64,000 nt of DNA from Hericium rajendrae (lineage: Eukaryota; Basidiomycota; Agaricomycetes; Russulales; Hericiaceae), in the NCBI GenBank assembly GCA_033439255.1, contig CM065889.1, positions 1,550,001-1,614,000 on the forward strand, read 5' to 3'. The translations under genes and the position numbers were made by a program. Under the pieces are notes generated by a model that worked only from the letters and a program-made list of their open reading frames with translations, was not told where the DNA came from and did no database searches. Shown one piece after another: positions 45,944-57,426 of the stretch. How positions within the stretch are numbered: position 1 is the first letter of the stretch; each line of letters begins with the position of its first letter.

Positions 45944-48900
45944 CCACCAGTCCCAGCTATGAAACTATATTGTGCATCAGCAGATTGCCGGAGATGTATT
46001 ACAAAAACCTCGGAAGTTGCTGGCCAGCAACTCGCACCACACATTATAATTCACTCGTATTGTAATGTCGTCGGGGCCGCTTACCGGGCCGTGCACTACC
46101 TACTGCCGCGCGCAGGGCACGCCTGCCGTCGGCACTATCTACCCGCCTGCCGTCGGCACGGCACCCGCGCCCTTCTCGGCACTGCCCCGCCCCTCCTCGG
46201 CACCGCATCCCGCTCTCGGCTACGCACCCGCCTCGGCTATGCGCCCGTGCACCTCCCGCCCTTGGCTACGCGCCTGCGCCTGCCTCCCGCCGCCGTCCCT
46301 CGCTCCCCGCCGCCGCCGCCGCTCGCTCCCCACCGCCGCTCGCTCCCTGCTGCCGCTCGCTCCCCGCTGCCCCCACCGCTTGCTCCCCGCTGCCCCCGCT
46401 GCTCGCTCCCGCTGCCCCCGCCACCGCTTGCTTCCTGCCGCTGCTGTTGCTCACTCCCTGGCACCGCCGCTCGCTCGTTGCCACGACACACGTCACCAGC
46501 GCCGCAGGCGCTGCTGCGGTCGTCGTCGCTGCACTGCTAGCGTGGTGCTACGCACCGCGCCGTGCCATCGGGCGCGCCGTTGTTAGGGCATTCTGCGTGA
46601 GCACTGGGCATCACGCGTGGGTGCTAGCGTTCCGCGGGGATGCTGGGGCCCGAGCGCGAGTGCATGAGGGTAGGGGGCGGTGTGCCGTTGCTGCACTGCG
46701 CGTGCCGGTGCCGGGGTACTGCACGTCGCGCGTGGGTGTTGCTGACCCGTCGCAAGCGTCGAACGATGCTTGGGGGTGTTGACGGCCGCGGGCACGTGAC
46801 GTGCGATGCGTAGAGGCCACAGCCACATGCGCCGGGTGTTGTCATGGGTATGGGTGCTGGCGCCACGAAAGCGCGGGTGTCGGGCGTGTGTCCACGTTGT
46901 TGTACGCGGGGGCACACGCGTCTGGGACGTCTTGTACGCGCTTCTGCACGTGTCCGGCATGTGTGGAGGTGGGTGGACGGCTATGGTGGGCCGTGGAGGG
47001 CGTGGTCGAGAGGCATGGAGCACGGCGGACGCGCAGCGGACATACCAGAGGGAGAGGGCGAGCGGAGAGTGAGGAGAGGTGTGCGAAGAGTGCGGAGGTG
47101 CGCGTGAACACGAAGAGGGAGGAGGGTGGGCAGGAAAGGGAGGAGGGTGCAGAGGGAGAGGACGAGCTGCCCACCAGCTGTGGCGCGGCTCAGAAATCGC
47201 CGAGCGGCGGTAGAAGCCCGAGAAGCCCGAGCGAGGAGGAGGAGTCGAGTTTTGGGCGGTTTCTGGACCGCATAAGACATAAATTGAATGATAGATATGT
47301 ACCTATAGCAGCATAGAATGCATCATAGAAAGGTTGAGCGATTCTCGGCCACATTAGAGTCAAGAGGGCAAACATACAGTATTATTCGGTAACCCTAATG
47401 CATAGTTCAGGTTATGCAGGCTTCAGTCCTTCGAAATTGGAGAAACGAGTTGCTCAAAACGTTTATAAAAGCTATGTACCATATATTTCTGAAAGTACAA
47501 ATATTTTGATGAAAATTTGAGACTTCGAGACTCGAAAAACTTGAAAAACCTGGCCTGAAACAACCGAAAACCATCAACCCTACTCAGATCCTATAGATCT
47601 GGGCTATCAAAAAATCTGAAAAAGTATGACTATATAGTTATGGTATGCCCCAATATATTTTAGCAGACCGATAGATGGTAGGAGGGAGTCATGCTAAGAA
47701 ATCGCGACTCGAATCGGATGTCCGGCGTGCCCGAGACGTCGATTCGAGCTCGACGCGTTTGGCAGTATTGACAAGCGCCGTTCATTTTAGACGTGCTTAT
47801 CAGTGCTTCGAGCATCGGGCACTTTCAGTGCATTCTATTCATACCAAACTTCGTATATACACTATGTCATTGTATCTACAGCTACTATATTATTTGTAGA
47901 ATTTAATAAAATTTCTACGCCTGGCAAATCATGTTCGAATTTCGGCCAGCCTCGTTCGGTGCCCTGTTCGGCAATTGCCGGTCGGTGCCACAAGGCTCGT
48001 GGCCTCTCCTCTCCTCTTCCTCATCCTCCCATCAAGCGGGGATGCTGTAGGGCTCAATAGCCCATAAACTCGTAAGTTTTTCTATTATTTTCTTGTATCT
48101 GAGCAGTTTACTGACGAAATCTTCTTATTGCAGCCCGCCAACGTGCTGACGTGGCATCGCACGCAGCCCGAATGGCACCTGCCCCCGTCCGCACATCCCC
48201 CTCCCCCCGCGCTCGCAAATGCGTATCTAGCACCACCTGAAGACCTGCGCACCCACGCAATGTGACCACCGCCCACCTGACAACGTCGCACGCGCCCTAG
48301 CAACTGCGCGCTCACACCAGACCCCCCATCTCGACCCCATCCCCATCCCCATCTTCATCCCTGCCACGCCGCATTCACGCCGACGCATTTGCGTTTGCAT
48401 GTGCATCGGCCCACCACCACGCATGCCCTATCGTGTAGCAATGCACGCGGACGCGAACGACGCCCTCAAGGCACCCTCCCCCGCCGGTTCCCGATGTCAG
48501 CTCCGCGCCCGCGCTCCAGCGCGCACATCCCAACGCATGCGCGCGCATCCCAGCCCCGTGCACACACATCCTAGCCCCATGCGCACAGATTCCAGCCCCG
48601 TGCGCGCGGATTCCAGCCCGTGCGCGCGTTTTCAAGCCCGTGCGCGCGTTTTCCAGCTCGTGCGCGCGGATTCCAGCCTCGCCCGCATGGGTCCCAGCCC
48701 GTTCCCCGTGCGCTCTCGCCGTTCCCCGCACGCTCCCGCCGTTCCTCATGCGTTCCTGCCATTCCTCGCGCGCCCCCGCCGTTCCCCGCACGCACCTGTG
48801 CCATCCGCGCGTGCCCACGCCGTGGCCCGCGGTCCGCGGTCTGCACAAGTGCATCCAAGTGCCGTGGCCCGTGCGTCCCCACGCTGTGTGCCATGGCTCG

Positions 48901-49493
48901 CGCGCTGTCCAGCCCCGTGCCCACACCCGCGGCGGATGCGGCCCGTGCAGTGGACGGCGCGGGCGCCCAGCGGCAAATGGGTGCGTAGCGCCGCGTCGAC
49001 CGCACCACGGCGCGCACGCTCTGCAGCGGGCGTGCGGCGAATAGCGCGTGCGTAGCCGTGGGGCGGGAGCGGGAACAACACGCGGAAGCGGCGGCGGGGC
49101 GGGACGGGAGGTGCCGGCAAGCGCGGGAGGAGGCGCCGGTGAGCGCGGGAGGAGGCGCCAGCGAGCGCGAGGGAAGTGCCAGCGAGCGTGGGTACGCGGG
49201 AGCGTCGGCAGGCCCGTAGCTGAGCGCAACGAGCGCGCGGCGGCGGTAATGAGCAGTAGCGACGGCGGCCGAGATCCTTATGATCTCGGCTGGTATGTTT
49301 TTTTATGCAATAATATATGTTTTGTCGTGGCCCCTGGGCTACCCCAGGTGCCGCTGCGCCGCATTATAATGCGGCTTAAGTGGACTGAATTATAATGTGC
49401 ACGGTAAGGCCCCGGGCAGCAACTGCCGGGGTTTTTGTAATACGTTTTAGGCAAGTTGCCTTATATAATGTATTTCAGTGACTGGGACACCTC
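45944..49493 (-). mobile_element. Element A: non-autonomous DNA element, 3,550 bp, 6-bp TSD
   Basis: GAAGCT (minus AGCTTC) is duplicated at 45938-45943 and 49494-49499. The two ends align as inverted repeats of about 110 bp: both have GTCCCAG, TGAAA, TTGCC, GTATTACAAAAACC-CGG and ACATTATAATTCA in the same order. Inside are GC-rich minisatellites (CGCTCGCTCCCCGCTGCC type at 46320-46460; CCGTGCGCGCGGATTCCAGC type at 48560-48700) and an AT-rich middle with a GTAAGT...TTGCAG intron-like unit near 48072-48134. No transposase was recognised; long ORFs on both strands are low-complexity Arg/Pro/Ala translations. Confidence 0.85.
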
Positions 49494-50723
49494 GAAGCTC
49501 CCGGCCTCGTAGCATGCCGGCCAGCCGCGAGGGCTTTTTTCCATCTCTGTGCGCAGCGTCGCACAGATCTCTCGATATTCTTTGGGAAGCCACGCTGGGA
49601 GTCCCGAACGTGACTTCTTCGTCTTTGCAGAAGGTGCGCCCGACGGCGTCCCAGACGGCAGTGCGACAGTTGGCGCATCGGCGGCGACAGCATCAGATGC
49701 ACTGTTGCTAGCGGCGGCAGCGCCGTCCTCATCCTCATCGTCCGGGATGGCGCGGAACTCGCCCTCGTCGTCAACCCCGTACTCGATGTCATCCGCAGCT
49801 TCCTCCCCATCCTCGAAGTCTCTTTCGCGGGTGATGCTGTGGGCACGGCTGCCATCGCCGTCGCCCAGCGCTGGGCTGCGTTGCAGCGAAGCAGCTTCCG
49901 CTGCCATCTCGTCGTCCTGGATATCCCTCGGGAGCATCTCGGGCTCGTTGTCTTCAGCTGAGAGCACAAAGATGTCAGCAGAGAGCAGCGGCAAGGGCGG
50001 CGGCCAGACGCGGCACAAAGGGTACTCACGTGTCGTGTTTGACGTCGTGCTTGTGCACGCCGGTCCTTGTCCGTCTTCGGCCACGTGCGGCTGCTGGCTG
50101 CTCTGGTGTTCTGTGACAGATGTTGCGACTGCGGGCATCACGACGATGGGCGTCGCGGGCGCTAAGGTCGGTTCCGCCGTCTCGATCTTGTCTCGTCGTG
50201 ATCGGTCGTGTCGTGTGTGCCCTCGCGGGGCTCCTCGTCGTGGGGCTGCGCGGACGCACCAGTGCTGGCCACCACAAACGGAGATACCCCCGGGACATCG
50301 CCGCTCTCGACAGGAACAGGGCAGGCTGCAGCAACGGAGCCGATGAGCCGGGGACGCATCGTGCGGGCAAGCGGAATGGATGCTCACCTTCGCGGCTCGC
50401 AGCTCTCAATGTCACCGCTGCCGTCACGTCGTTGCTTCGGGCGCGGGAATCGTTGCATGCGGCGGCGGTACTGCCGCGGTGATGTAGCGATACGCTGCGG
50501 CTGCTGCGGCTGCTCCTGGAGGAGCCGGCGAGCCGCAACGGCCTTTGCACCACAGTTGCTGGAGGAGAGGAGGGCGCGGGGAGTCAGCGCGACGGCAAAC
50601 GCGGCGAACCGCGGCGACTTCCGCGAAAAAGCGCGTCGGGTGGACGGTCGAACTCACCCTCGATCGTCTTGCTGCGGCCCCGGTTTGCGATGGTGCTGCC
50701 ACCGGACGTGCTGCTCGTCGAGT
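49494..50723 (-). CDS. N-terminal exon block upstream of element A
   Basis: Likely exons are 50723-50658 and 50557-50388 (GTGAGT and GTGAGC donors, CTCCAG acceptor, GCTGAC branch site), then a longer exon to 49494 whose start I could not fix. The last exon carries an acidic stretch (DIEYGVDDEGEFRAIPDDED) and ends SRSGLPAWLPKEYREI ... GWPACYEAGSF, the family's conserved lead into the zinc domain. Element A follows directly after the Ser-Phe codons AGCTTC. Read-through into A would end within a few codons. Confidence 0.55.
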
Positions 50724-50734
50724 CTGTGCAATTC

Positions 50735-53700
50735 GAGGTGTCCCAGTCACTGAAATACATTATATAAGGCAACTTGCCTAAAACGTATTACAAAAACCCC
50801 GGCAGTTGCTGCCCGGGGCCTTACCGTGCACATTATAATTCAGTCCACTTAAGCCGCATTATAATGCGGCGCAGCGGCACCTGGGGTAGCCCAGGGGCCA
50901 CGACAAAACATATATTATTGCATAAAAAAACATACCAGCCGAGATCATAAGGATCTCGGCCGCCGTCGCTACTGCTCATTACCGCCGCCGTGCGCTCGTT
51001 GCGCTCGGCTACGGGCCTGCCGACGCTCCCGCGTACCCGCGCTCGCTGGCGCTTCCCTCGCGCTTGCCGGCGCTTCCTCCCTCGCGCTCGCCGGCGCCTC
51101 CTCCCGCGCGCTCGCCGGCGCCTCCTCCCGCGCGCTCGCCGGCGCCTCCTCCCGCGCTCACCGGCGCCTCCTCCCGCGCTCGCCGGCGCCTCCCGTCCCA
51201 CCCCGCCGCCGCTTCCGTGTGTTGTTCCCGCTCCCGCCCCACGGCTACGCACGCGCTATTCGCCGCACGCCCGCTGCAGAGCGTGCGCGCCATGGTGCGG
51301 TCGACGCGGCGCTACGCACCCATTTGCCGCTGGGCGCCCGCGCCGTCCACTGCACGGGCCGCATCCGCCGCGGGTGTGGGCACGGGGCTGGACAGCGCGC
51401 GAGCCATGGCACACAGCGCGGGGATGCACGGGCCACGGCACTTGGACGCACGGGCGCAGACCGCGGACCGCGGGCCACGGCGTGGGCACGCGCGGATGGC
51501 ACAGGTGCGTGCGGGGAACGGCGGGGGCGCGCGAGGAACGGCAGGAACACGTGAGGAACGGCAGGAGCGCGTGGGGAACGGCGAGAGGGCACGGGGAACG
51601 GGCTGAGACCCATGCGGGCGAGGCTGGAATCCACGCGCACGAGCTGGAAAACGCGCGCACGGGCTTGAAAACGCGCGCACGGGCTGGAATCCGCACGCAC
51701 GGGGCTGGAATCCGTGCGCACGGGGCTAGGATGCGTGTGCACGGGGCTGGGATGCGCGCGCATGCATTGGGATGCGCGCGCTGGAGCGCGGGCGTGGAGC
51801 TGACATCGGGAACCGGCGGGGGAGGGTGCCTTGAGGGCGTCGTTCGCGTCCGTGTGCATTGCTACACGATAGGGCGTGCGTGGTGGTGGGCCGATGCACA
51901 CGCAAACGCAAATGCGTCGGCGTGAATGCGGCGTGGCAGGGATGGAGATGGGGATGGGGATGGGGTCGAGATGGGGGGTCTGGTGCGAGCGCGCAGTTGC
52001 TAGGGCGCGTGCGACGTTGTCAGGTGGGCGGTGGTCACATTGCGTGGGTGCGCAGGTCTTCAGGTGGTGCTAGATACGCATTTGCGAGCGCGGGGGGAGG
52101 GGGATGTGCGGACGGGGGCAGGTGCCATTCGGGCTGCGTGCGATGCCACGTCAGCACGTTGGCGGGCTGCAATAAGAAGATTTCGTCAGTAAACTGCTCA
52201 GATACAAGAAAGAATAGAAAAAACTTACGAGTTTATGGGCTATTGAGCCCTACAGCATCCCCGCTTGATGGGAGGATGAGGAAGAGGAGAGGAGAGGCCA
52301 CGAGCCTTGTGGCACCGACCGGCAATTGCCGAACAGGGCACCGAACGAGGCTGGCCGAAATTCGAACATGATTTGCCAGGCGTAGAAATTTTATTAAATT
52401 CTACAAATAATATAGTAGCTGTAGATACAATGACATAGTGTATATACGAAGTTTGGTATGAATAGAATGCACTGAAAGTGCCCGATGCTCGAAGCACTGA
52501 TAAGCACGTCTAAAATGAACGGCGCTTGTCAATACTGCCAAACGCGTCGAGCTCGAATCGACGTCTCGGGCACGCCGGACATCCGATTCGAGTCGCGATT
52601 TCTTAGCATGACTCCCTCCTACCATCTATCGGTCTGCTAAAATATATTGGGGCATACCATAACTATATAGTCATACTTTTTCAGATTTTTTGATAGCCCA
52701 GATCTATAGGATCTGAGTAGGGTTGATGGTTTTCGGTTGTTTCAGGCCAGGTTTTTCAAGTTTTTCGAGTCTCGAGGTCTCAAATTTTCATCAAAATATT
52801 TGTACTTTCAGAAATATATGGTACATAGCTTTTATAAACGTTTTGAGCAACTCGTTTCTCCAATTTCGAAGGACTGAAGCCTGCATAACCTGAACTATGC
52901 ATTAGGGTTACCGAATAATACTGTATGTTTGCCCTCTTGACTCTAATGTGGCCGAGAATCGCTCAACCTTTCTATGATGCATTCTATGCTGCTATAGGTA
53001 CATATCTATCATTCAATTTATGTCTAATGCGGTCCAGAAACCGCCCAAAACTCGACTCCTCCTCCTCGCTCGGGCTTCTCGGGCTTCTACCGCCGCTCGG
53101 CGATTTCTGAGCCGCGCCACAGCTGGTGGGCAGCTCGTCCTCTCCCTCTGCACCCTCCTCCCTTTCCTGCCCACCCTCCTCCCTCTTCGCGTTCACGCGC
53201 ACCTCCGCGCTCTTCGCACACCTCTCCTCACTCTCCGCTCGCCCTCTCCCTCTGGTATGTCCGCTGCGCGTCCGCCGTGCTCCATGCCTCTCGACCACGC
53301 CCTCCACGGCCCACCATAGCCGTCCACCCACCTCCACACACGCCGGACACGCGCAGAAGCACGTACAAGACGTCCCAGACGCGTGTGCCCCCGCGTACAA
53401 CAACGTGGACACGCGCCCGACACCCGCGCTTTCGCGGCGCCAGCACCCATGCCCATGACAACACCCGGCGTGTGTGGCTGCAGCCTCTACGCGTCGCACG
53501 TCACGTGCCCGCAGCCGTCAACACCCCCAAGCGTCGTTCGACGCTCGCGACGGGTCAGCAACACCCGCGCGCGACGTGCAGTACCCCGGCACCGGCATGC
53601 GCAGCGCAGCAACGGCGCACCGCCCCCTACCCTCATGCACTCACGCTCGGGCCCCAGCATCCCCGCAGAATGCTAGCACCCGCGCGTGATGCCCAGCGCT

Positions 53701-54471
53701 CACGCAGAATGCCCTAACAACGGCGCGCCCGATGGCGCGGCGCGGTGCGTAGCACCACGCTAGCAGTGCAGCGACGACGACCGCAGCAGCGCCTGCGGCG
53801 CTGGTGATGTGCATCGTGGCAACGAGCAAGCGGCGGTGCCAGGGAGCGAGCGACAGCAGTGGCGGGAAGCGAGCGGCGGCGGGGGCAGTGGGAGCGAGCA
53901 GCGGGGGCAGCGGGGAGCGAGCGGCGGGGGCAGCGGGGAGCGAGTGGTGGGGGCAGCGGGGAGCGAGCGGTGGGGGCAGCGGGGAGCGAGCGGCGGCAGG
54001 GAGCGAGCGGCGGCGGGGAGCGAGCAGCGGCGGTGGCGGGGAGCGAGTGGCGGCGGCGGTGGGGAGCGAGCGGCAGCGGTGGCGGGGAGCGAGCGACGGT
54101 GGCGGCAGGGAGCGAGCGACAGCGGCAGGAGGCGGGCGCAGGTGCGTAGCCAAGGGCGGGAGGCGCACGGGTGCATAGCCGAGGCGGGCGCGTAGCCGAG
54201 AGCGGGATGCGGTGCCGAGGAGGGGCAGGGCAGTGCCGAGAAGGGCACAGGTGCCGTGCCGATGGCAGGCGGGTAGATAGTGCCGACGGCAGGCGTGCCC
54301 TGCGCGCGGCAGTAGGTAGTGCACGGCCCGGTAAGCGGCCCCGACGACATTACAATACGAGTGAATTATAATGTGTGGTGCGAGTTGCTGGCCAGCAACT
54401 TCCGAGGTTTTTGTAATACATCTCCAGCAATTTGCTGATGCACAATATAGTTTCATAGCTGGGACTGGTGG
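50735..54471 (+). mobile_element. Element B: second copy of A, inverted, 3,737 bp, 6-bp TSD
   Basis: CAATTC is duplicated at 50729-50734 and 54472-54477. The sequence is nearly the inverse of element A but 187 bp longer, mainly through extra units in the minisatellites (CGCTCGCCGGCGCCTCCTCC at 51080-51190; GGGGCAGCGGGGAGCGAGCG at 53880-54120). It lies in the first intron of the exonuclease gene, five bases upstream of the CACAG acceptor. Same tips as A. Non-coding as far as I can see. Confidence 0.85.
53850..54130. repeat. GC-rich minisatellite GGGGAGCGAGCGGCGGC in element B
   Basis: About 15 units of roughly 16-21 bp; the inverse array in element A (46310-46460) is about half as long. All reading frames are open and give Gly/Ser/Ala or Arg repeats, which explains the overlapping ORFs. 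Confidence 0.85.
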
Positions 54472-54573
54472 CAATTCACAAATGCGGGCATATGCGAGGC
54501 GCGTCCGACACGTCGAAAGGGCGATCGCATCAGCGTGCGGCAAAACGGATCGTGCGCGTCGCTGATCACTTAC

Positions 54574-54724
54574 TGGCTGTGCTATCGTCGCGTTGCTCGT
54601 TCGGCGGGTTCTTCCTCGGCCTCCCGATGGGCCTCCCATTCTTGCCGGCGTCGGGCCCGTTCTTGGAGCCCTTCGGACGGCCCACAGGGCGCTTCGGGGG
54701 CTTCGGCGGTGCTGGATCCATCAT
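54574..54724 (-). CDS. First exon: AT-hook pair
   Basis: Begins MMDPAPPKPPKRPVGRPKG (either Met possible) and holds a second hook GRPIGRPRKNPP, both of the GRP core type that binds AT-rich minor grooves. Ends at a strong GTAAGT donor (54573-54568); ignoring it leads to a stop at 54566. The intron it opens contains element B. An in-frame extension upstream to 54982 exists but runs into the MITE at 54898, so it is not used as the start. Confidence 0.65.
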
Positions 54725-54897
54725 CGTTCCCAGGGCACGGGCAAAGTCGGTAGCAGTAGGTGCGGGGCGTGGGGTGCGTGTGCTGTGGGGAGTGCGAGAT
54801 CTTCTGATGTCAAAGGGAGGGCTTGACGCTGGCGGCAGGTGCTTCTCGACGACGAGTCGAACGACTCGGACTTTGCACGTGCGAGGACCGTCGGTTT

Positions 54898-55298
54898 CAT
54901 CAGGAACCTTCAAAACTTTCTGTTTGACCTGCGAGGCATCTGACAGTGTCTGCATGATCTGCAGCAGTTGCATCAGACACATCAGACACTCTCAGACAGC
55001 ATCAGCTACTCTCAGCTAGCTGCAGAATATTTGACCTCAAGATTCAAAAAAGTATCAATGCAGAATGCTTGCAGACTGATCAGAACTGATCAGATTCATA
55101 TAAATTTTAGATATTGAAAACTTTGTTGCATCTAATGATTAGAGTTGGATGACTACTATATCTGCCAATAGTTATTAACTTCAAAATATAAAATCTCTGA
55201 TCAGAAATTGTCCTCTAATTAGAGCCTGCAGCTGAATCAGGTCTTGCAGTTGATCAGACTCTGCAGGATCCATCAGAAAGTTTTGAAGGTTCCTGATG
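54898..55298. mobile_element. MITE of 401 bp with TT duplication
   Basis: Inverted tips CATCAGGAACCTTCAAAACT and AGTTTTGAAGGTTCCTGATG, TT on both sides (54896-54897 and 55299-55300). It lies upstream of the exonuclease gene's start, where the promoter is expected. Related to the 138-bp MITE at 7483 and the 261-bp MITE at 8569. Confidence 0.9.
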
Positions 55299-55417
55299 TT
55301 GTTTGGTCGCAATTGCACATGGTGAGTTCGAAGCCCGCTACAATTCAAAGTCCGCTAGAATTCAAACTCAGCTAGAGCTCGCTCAGTGCCCACCTATGGC
55401 CCGACCGCCGAACATTC

Positions 55418-57426
55418 TGCATGCACGAAGAGGCACTGTATGGCACGTCACGCATGTGTGATTGTTGTGCACCTGTGCAGATCGATGTGCACACACGCAG
55501 GGCATGTTGAGTTGAGCAGGTGCAGGAGCATACATGCAACCGGGCATGGCATGCATGTCCGAGGCGTTGTGAGCAGGTGCAGGGTGTTGTGAGTGGGTGT
55601 GGGGGCTTGAGTGCATGGACAGGACATTGCAAGCATGCACGGTGTTGAACGTGAGCATGAGGCCTTGCAGGGATTGAGGCGAGCATGTGGGGTCGTGGCC
55701 GATAGGCATGAATGATGTTCGAGTCCCATTGCCATGGCAACGGGACTATGGTGCATGCACATGCACGGACGTGGGGCATGGGCGATGACGTGGCCTGTGT
55801 GCACATGTTGTTGACGTCGTGCAGATGACGTCACGTGGTACACACATGCACGCATGCTGTAGCCTTGTGCATGCTGGTGCACGTGGAAGGAGATGGTGGT
55901 CGGAGGCATGCGCAGGGGTCGCAGCCTGTTGGAGTCAGGCATGGGGTGTACGAGCTGTGTGCAGGGCGTGGATGTGGCGTAGACAGGCCAAGGAAGGGGC
56001 GATGAGAGTGCAAAAAAGGCAGCAGGATCGTAGGATGGTAGCGCGAGGATGTGGGATCAACAGAATAAAAGATATCGAGAGTGTCGCTCGAAAAATGATT
56101 GACACTCTCTTGATTAGTACGAAAAAATGATAAGAGGCTTTTTTTTTTTACTCACCTAAGGCCCTCTAAGTATCTGCTAAAAAAACCATCCCAGCCATAT
56201 TGAAAGCCAATAGAGAATGAAAGAAATGGAAGGAAGGAGGCTGAAGGAGGAAACACAAAGGAGGGGAAGGGAGACTGGTAAAAAGGAGTGAAGTCTCGAC
56301 ATGTTAAACTCGGTGCTTCAGCCACCGAATGAGCAAAGCTTTGTTGCTCGAGCCTCAGCAAATCAAATAAACTTGTATAAATTCAATGAAAAAAAGGACA
56401 GTGATAGATTATACATTTAATTAGAATGTATGAGAACACTGTGTATCTACTGAACTGTGAATCTGTGAGCAGCAGCATCAACGTAGTAAAGTCTGGCATC
56501 CAGTCTCTGCCACAACACTCGGCAAGCACCCAGCAACCACAAATTCCGATTCCGTCTGGGATTCCTATATAAGGCTGGCACGATGCGCTTTACCTCTTGC
56601 TCTTTAACCCCCACCATCCCTTGCCACGTCAACACATTTGTTGTCATCATTTGCTCACTTGTTATCATTTGCTCACTCATCATCATCATTTGCTTACTCG
56701 TCGTTGTCGTTTGCTCATTTTATTAATTATTGTTCTCTTCGTTGTTAAAGGTACGCTGTTATTCTTAATTATCTTATAACTTATACTAATGTCTTCATAC
56801 TTATTACACTACCATGTAGTCCTACTAGATAAGCTTGATTGTTTCTTATACTGATGTCTTCAAATTGTCTTGTAGATTTTCACTTTTTTGTTAATCTGGT
56901 AAGTCTTCATATATTATCTTTGTTATCTTCTAATACTCATGTCTTTTCTTATTTGTATCTTTTGCTTTTTGTAGTCATTGTAAGTTTGTTACCTTTTATA
57001 GTTCTGTAGTAGTCTCTGTAGCTATAGTAATGTTTTGTAATGAAATTGTTTGAGTAATATAATTTATCCAATTTTCGATGTTTGTGACTGTAAGACATCA
57101 GACTATTGAATCTATAATATATTTATTTTATATGCTATTTTAGCATATTTGATAGAAGTAATATAGAGTAGATAGAAATCTTACTAGCTAGATATAATAT
57201 AATGATAGAGATATATTATATAGTTAATATAGCTTCTATAGTTATCTTATACTAGAATAACTATGACAGCTATGATAGCTTATGCTCTATGCTATGATAG
57301 CTATGACAAGCTATGATAGCTTTGCATTGTTTACTTGACTGCTATGTATAAAAGAGGACAGCTATGGACCTAGAAAAGCTATGTAGCTAATATAGTGTTA
57401 TATACCAGTAACATATTTCTCAGATG
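55418..57426. other. Right half of E2 copy b: TGCATG block, hairpin module, intron-like units
   Basis: 55418-55990 continues the TGCATG-rich block. At 56060-56150 a minus-strand module has a GTGAGT donor, a CTAAT branch word and a hairpin with GAGTGTCGCTCG / GACACTCTC arms. 56160-56700 has no feature; 56752-57010 repeats the intron-like units of 12287-12560; 57240-57400 is AGCTATG minisatellite. Confidence 0.55.

Larger units (their letters stand above)
41651..54724 (-). pseudogene. AT-hook / DUF6729 / DEDD 3'-5' exonuclease protein, split by two insertions
   Basis: One gene read from 54724 (MMDPAPPKPPKR) down to about 41651. Order: two AT-hooks (RPVGRPKG, GRPIGRPR), a Ser/Arg-rich linker, an acidic region, GLPAWLPKEY and RPACYEAGSF-like N-terminal motifs of the family, a Cys-rich DUF6729-type domain, the DEDD exonuclease, a C-terminal domain with GTNNVEGG, and a Cys cluster at the end. 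Element B lies in the first intron and element A in the coding frame; removing A with one AGCTTC copy restores the frame exactly (AGSF joined to YHTAG). It is the only gene of the transposon, so it is either its transposase or an essential partner (inference). The family is abundant in basidiomycetes and usually annotated as hypothetical. Confidence 0.75.
41332..55409 (-). mobile_element. DNA transposon carrying a DUF6729/DEDD-exonuclease gene (14.1 kb with insertions)
   Basis: GAACATTC is duplicated at 41324-41331 and 55410-55417 (8 bp). The ends form an imperfect inverted repeat: GGCAGTCGAGTTATAGGTGG on the left and, inverted, GGCGGTCGGGCCATAGGTGG on the right, followed by GCA in both. Joining the flanks gives the sequence found uninterrupted at 11790-11840 in E2 copy a. 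Without its three internal insertions the element is about 6.4 kb and is nearly filled by one minus-strand gene. Near the right end CCGCTA(C/G)AATTCAAA is repeated, a possible binding site. An 8-bp TSD fits hAT- or KDZ-like integration, but the encoded protein is neither, as far as I recognise. Confidence 0.85.
40439..57426 (+). mobile_element. E2 transposon, copy b (17.0 kb including insertions)
   Basis: Left tip CATCTGAGAAATTTA at 40439, right tip CATATTTCTCAGATG ending at 57426, TT on both sides, in the same AAGATCTT|GACCTTGAGG site as copy a. Own sequence is about 2.9 kb: AGCTATG minisatellite (40450-40690), TGCATG-rich block (40740-41331 and 55418-55990), a hairpin module near 56060-56150, and intron-like units (56752-57010). 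The exonuclease transposon 41332-55409 is inserted in the TGCATG block. Confidence 0.85.

Noticed and set aside
48375-52000. Long ORFs of 120-311 aa in elements A and B on both strands
   Set aside because: They follow GC-rich minisatellites, change with unit number between A and B, and are mostly Arg, Pro, Ala and His. No transposase signature.
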